This document shows positions 62,236-64,000 of a stretch of DNA of 64,000 nucleotides, in pieces; within the stretch, counting starts at the first letter, position 1; the number at the start of each line of letters is the position of its first letter. The position numbers and the translations under genes are program-made. The notes under the pieces are model-generated. The model saw nothing but the letters and a program-made list of their open reading frames with translations, had not been told where the DNA came from and made no database searches. The stretch is from an uncultured Lachnospiraceae bacterium. Its GTDB lineage: Bacteria; Bacillota; Clostridia; Lachnospirales; Lachnospiraceae. The stretch spans positions 62,001 to 126,000 of the forward strand of contig CAKRJY010000005.1 in NCBI GenBank assembly GCA_934352055.1. Direction: 5' to 3'.

Positions 62236-63573
62236 ATGGGGAAAACAATTTTATTTACACCTGTAGGGGGAACAGATCCGATTTCAGCGACGAATTATTA
62301 TGAAGGTGCTATATTGCATATATGTAGGTATTATAAACCGGATCAAGTGATACTTTATATGTCTAAGGAAATGCTTGCATATCAAAAACAAGATAATAGG
62401 TATTTATATTGTTTGCAAAAGTTGAGTGATGTAATAGAACATGAGATGGAGTATGAAGTAATAGAAAGGGATGAATTGACAAAAGTTCACGAATTTGATT
62501 ATTACTATGAAGATTTTAGGAATTTGATACATAATATATATGCAACAATGGGGGAAGATGATAGATTGCTTATAAATATTTCTTCCGGTACTCCAGCAAT
62601 GAAGAGTGGTTTATTGGTACTACAAGTATTAGCCGAGTTCCCAGCAACTTTAATTCAGGTATCGACACCAGAAAGAAAAATCAATGAACATAGACATGAA
62701 GGATATGATGTTGAAGTGCTGTGGGAATTAAATCAAGATAATATGCCTGATGCTAAGAATCGTTGCAAGGAAGTGACATGTCCAAGTTTGGAAAAACTTA
62801 AAAAAGAAGAAATAATTAAAAAGCATATTAAAGCGTATGATTATAGAGCGGCGCTTGCAGTAGCTGATACCCTGAAAAATGAAGATACAAACAGATATCG
62901 TAAGTTGTTGGAAATGGCAACAAAAAGAATGCTGTTAGATTTGGAAAAAGTTGATAAAATAAGAAACGAAACAGGATTTGATTGTATTCCAGTCAAAACA
63001 TCATCAGATCGCAAGCTTTTTGAATATGTTTTGTGCATGGATATTAAGTTAAAACGAGGAGAATATGCGGATTTTATACGCTCTATTACTCCGGTATTGG
63101 TAGATTTATACGAACTGGTTTTAAAGAAACAATGTGGAATTAACATAAATGATTATTGTGAAACAAAGCGTCGCGGAAGGGATTACATCAGAGTATGGTC
63201 AAAAAATAAATTAGAGAATACAACAGTGCAACAGGAACTTGATAATGCATTTGGAGGCGACTTTAAGGGAAGAGAAATATATTCGGTTCATTTAATGTAT
63301 TTGGTTGACGCATTTTCTGATAACTTAAAGATTAAGAATCTTGTTAGTGATCTGCGCACAGTTGAGGAACGTATTCGTAATGATGCGGCTCATGATATAA
63401 TTTCTGTAACGGAAGAAGCTATAGAGAAGAAAACAGGTTTTAAACCACAGAAAATCATGCAGATGATACGAGAATTATTTGGCTTTACAGGTATTCATGT
63501 AAAAAAGGAATATTGGGATTCCTATGATGAAATGAATAACCAATTGATAAATATTATAAATGCAGAAGAATAA
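62236..63573 (+). CDS. csm6: CARF-HEPN ribonuclease Csm6
   Basis: Csm6 is the accessory RNase of type III-A systems, switched on by cyclic oligoadenylate from Cas10. The 445 residues show an N-terminal CARF domain (ILFTPVGGTDPIS and the ligand-loop NISSGTPAMKSG ~residue 113) and a C-terminal HEPN domain with the catalytic RxxxxH motif RNDAAH (R381, H386). Both sites look intact, so the signalling branch should work. The ATG at 62236 follows AAAGGGAG; a TTG six codons upstream overlaps cas2. Confidence 0.93.
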   Translation: MGKTILFTPVGGTDPISATNYYEGAILHICRYYKPDQVILYMSKEMLAYQKQDNRYLYCLQKLSDVIEHEMEYEVIERDELTKVHEFDYYYEDFRNLIHNIYATMGEDDRLLINISSGTPAMKSGLLVLQVLAEFPATLIQVSTPERKINEHRHEGYDVEVLWELNQDNMPDAKNRCKEVTCPSLEKLKKEEIIKKHIKAYDYRAALAVADTLKNEDTNRYRKLLEMATKRMLLDLEKVDKIRNETGFDCIPVKTSSDRKLFEYVLCMDIKLKRGEYADFIRSITPVLVDLYELVLKKQCGININDYCETKRRGRDYIRVWSKNKLENTTVQQELDNAFGGDFKGREIYSVHLMYLVDAFSDNLKIKNLVSDLRTVEERIRNDAAHDIISVTEEAIEKKTGFKPQKIMQMIRELFGFTGIHVKKEYWDSYDEMNNQLINIINAEE

Positions 63574-63583
63574 AAATAGAATC

Positions 63584-63612
63584 TTTACAAAGAAAACATG
63601 ATGTAGTAAAGT
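63584..63612 (+). promoter_or_regulatory. Putative promoter of glnA
   Basis: TTTACA (63584-63589) and TAAAGT (63607-63612) are 17 bases apart, just after csm6. The transcript would begin near 63619, immediately before the leader hairpin, as at asnB. Confidence 0.45.
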
Positions 63613-63624
63613 ATTACTGTTAAG

Positions 63625-63690
63625 CGAACAATGGCGTTCGAAGTAGGGCATGGGTCTTATGGACTTTTGCCCCCTTCGAGCGCTTTTCTA
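63625..63690 (+). promoter_or_regulatory. glnA leader: AATGGC-loop hairpin overlapping an intrinsic terminator
   Basis: The hairpin CGAAC-[AATGGC]-GTTCG (63625-63640) shares its 3' arm with a ten-pair terminator stem (63634-63643 with 63674-63683, one wobble) that has an inner GGGCA/TGCCC stem and a short T-tail. The loop is identical to that in the amt leader. Confidence 0.72.
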
Positions 63691-63708
63691 TTGGGAATGG
63701 AGGTTGCT

Positions 63709-64000
63709 ATGGCAGATGAAACAATGGATGAAGTGATGGAATTTGTGGAAGAAAATGATGTCAAATTCATACGATTGGCATTTTGTGATATTTTTGGAAA
63801 TCAGAAAAATATATCAATTATGCCAGAGGAATTGCGTACGGCTTTTACCATAGGTATTAATTTTGATTCGTTTTTGATACTCGGGTATGACGATCCGGTG
63901 TACCAGGATTTATATTTAAAACCAGTTCCGGATACCTTAAATGTTTTACCGTGGAGACCGCAGCAAGGGCGTGTAATCCGCTTTTATTGCGATGTTGTGT
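63709..64000 (+). CDS. glnA: Glutamine synthetase type I (3'-truncated by window)
   Basis: Only the first 97 codons are present. They show the GSI beta-grasp N-terminal domain: EENDVKFIRLAFCDIFGNQK (~residue 14), the GINFDSFLILGY stretch (~residue 46) and LYLKPVPDTLNVLPWRP (~residue 66). GSI makes glutamine from glutamate and ammonia. The start follows GGAGG by five bases. It is the second glutamine synthetase in the window and shares its leader design with amt and asnB-glnN. Confidence 0.93.
   Translation, partial: MADETMDEVMEFVEENDVKFIRLAFCDIFGNQKNISIMPEELRTAFTIGINFDSFLILGYDDPVYQDLYLKPVPDTLNVLPWRPQQGRVIRFYCDVV

Overview
The window looks like a chromosomal segment of a Clostridia member, most likely Lachnospiraceae. 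This rests on gene order and gene types, not on a search: cysE-cysS-mrnC-rlmB-sigH, secG-rnr-smpB-ssrA, gap-pgk-tpiA, a type III glutamine synthetase, an Amt-PII fusion, a MetH without reactivation domain, and tRNA genes without an encoded CCA. Both ends are cut inside genes: carB on the left (N-terminus missing) and glnA on the right (C-terminus missing).

Layout. 1-2.8 kb: carB with a strong terminator. 2.9-11.4 kb: a homocysteine methyltransferase/MTHFR fusion, a heterodimeric ABC exporter pair and a short-form cobalamin-dependent metH. 11.5-11.8 kb: tRNA-Val and tRNA-Met with promoter and terminator. 11.9-16.3 kb: ispF, cysE, cysS, mrnC, rlmB and a SigH-like sigma factor. 16.4-19.1 kb: an EAL-domain protein convergent with a SpoVB-like flippase. 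19.2-22.9 kb: iscS-iscU-mnmA and a convergent histidinol-phosphatase-type PHP protein. 23-30.6 kb: gap, pgk, tpiA and gpmI, interrupted by a Sel1-repeat lipoprotein and a CapA-like protein. 30.7-34.5 kb: purC-purF-purB. 34.7-36.1 kb: gdhA. 36.2-39.7 kb: the translation-rescue and RNA-decay block secG-rnr-smpB-ssrA. 39.8-43.6 kb: a U32-like unknown protein, a voltage-gated-type K+ channel, and a Na/Pi cotransporter behind a three-repeat Pho-box-like array. 43.7-49.5 kb: nitrogen block asnB, glnN (GSIII) and amt-PII. 49.6-52.9 kb: HD-domain protein, MATE transporter and azlCD. 53.0-63.6 kb: a complete type III-A CRISPR-Cas locus (cas6, cas10, csm2-5, a 21-repeat array, cas1, cas2, csm6). 63.7 kb: start of glnA (GSI).

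The two most interesting points are these. First, cas1 is broken by one in-frame TAA at codon 21: the conserved Cas1 N-terminus is readable upstream and the conserved remainder continues in the same frame. All interference parts (Cas10 HD and GGDD, Csm3 Asp32, Csm6 CARF and RxxxxH) look intact, and the repeats are unusually varied, which suggests an old array that can still interfere but may no longer acquire spacers. Second, three nitrogen-assimilation units (asnB-glnN, amt-PII, glnA) carry leaders of the same design: a small hairpin with loop AA(T/A)GGC whose 3' arm is also the 5' arm of an intrinsic terminator. This resembles the RNA targets of ANTAR antiterminators (loop A at position 1, G at position 4) and points to a shared nitrogen-responsive antitermination regulon. 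No ANTAR gene lies in the window.

No insertion sequence, integrase or prophage gene was seen. No stretch over 300 bases lacks an assigned feature.
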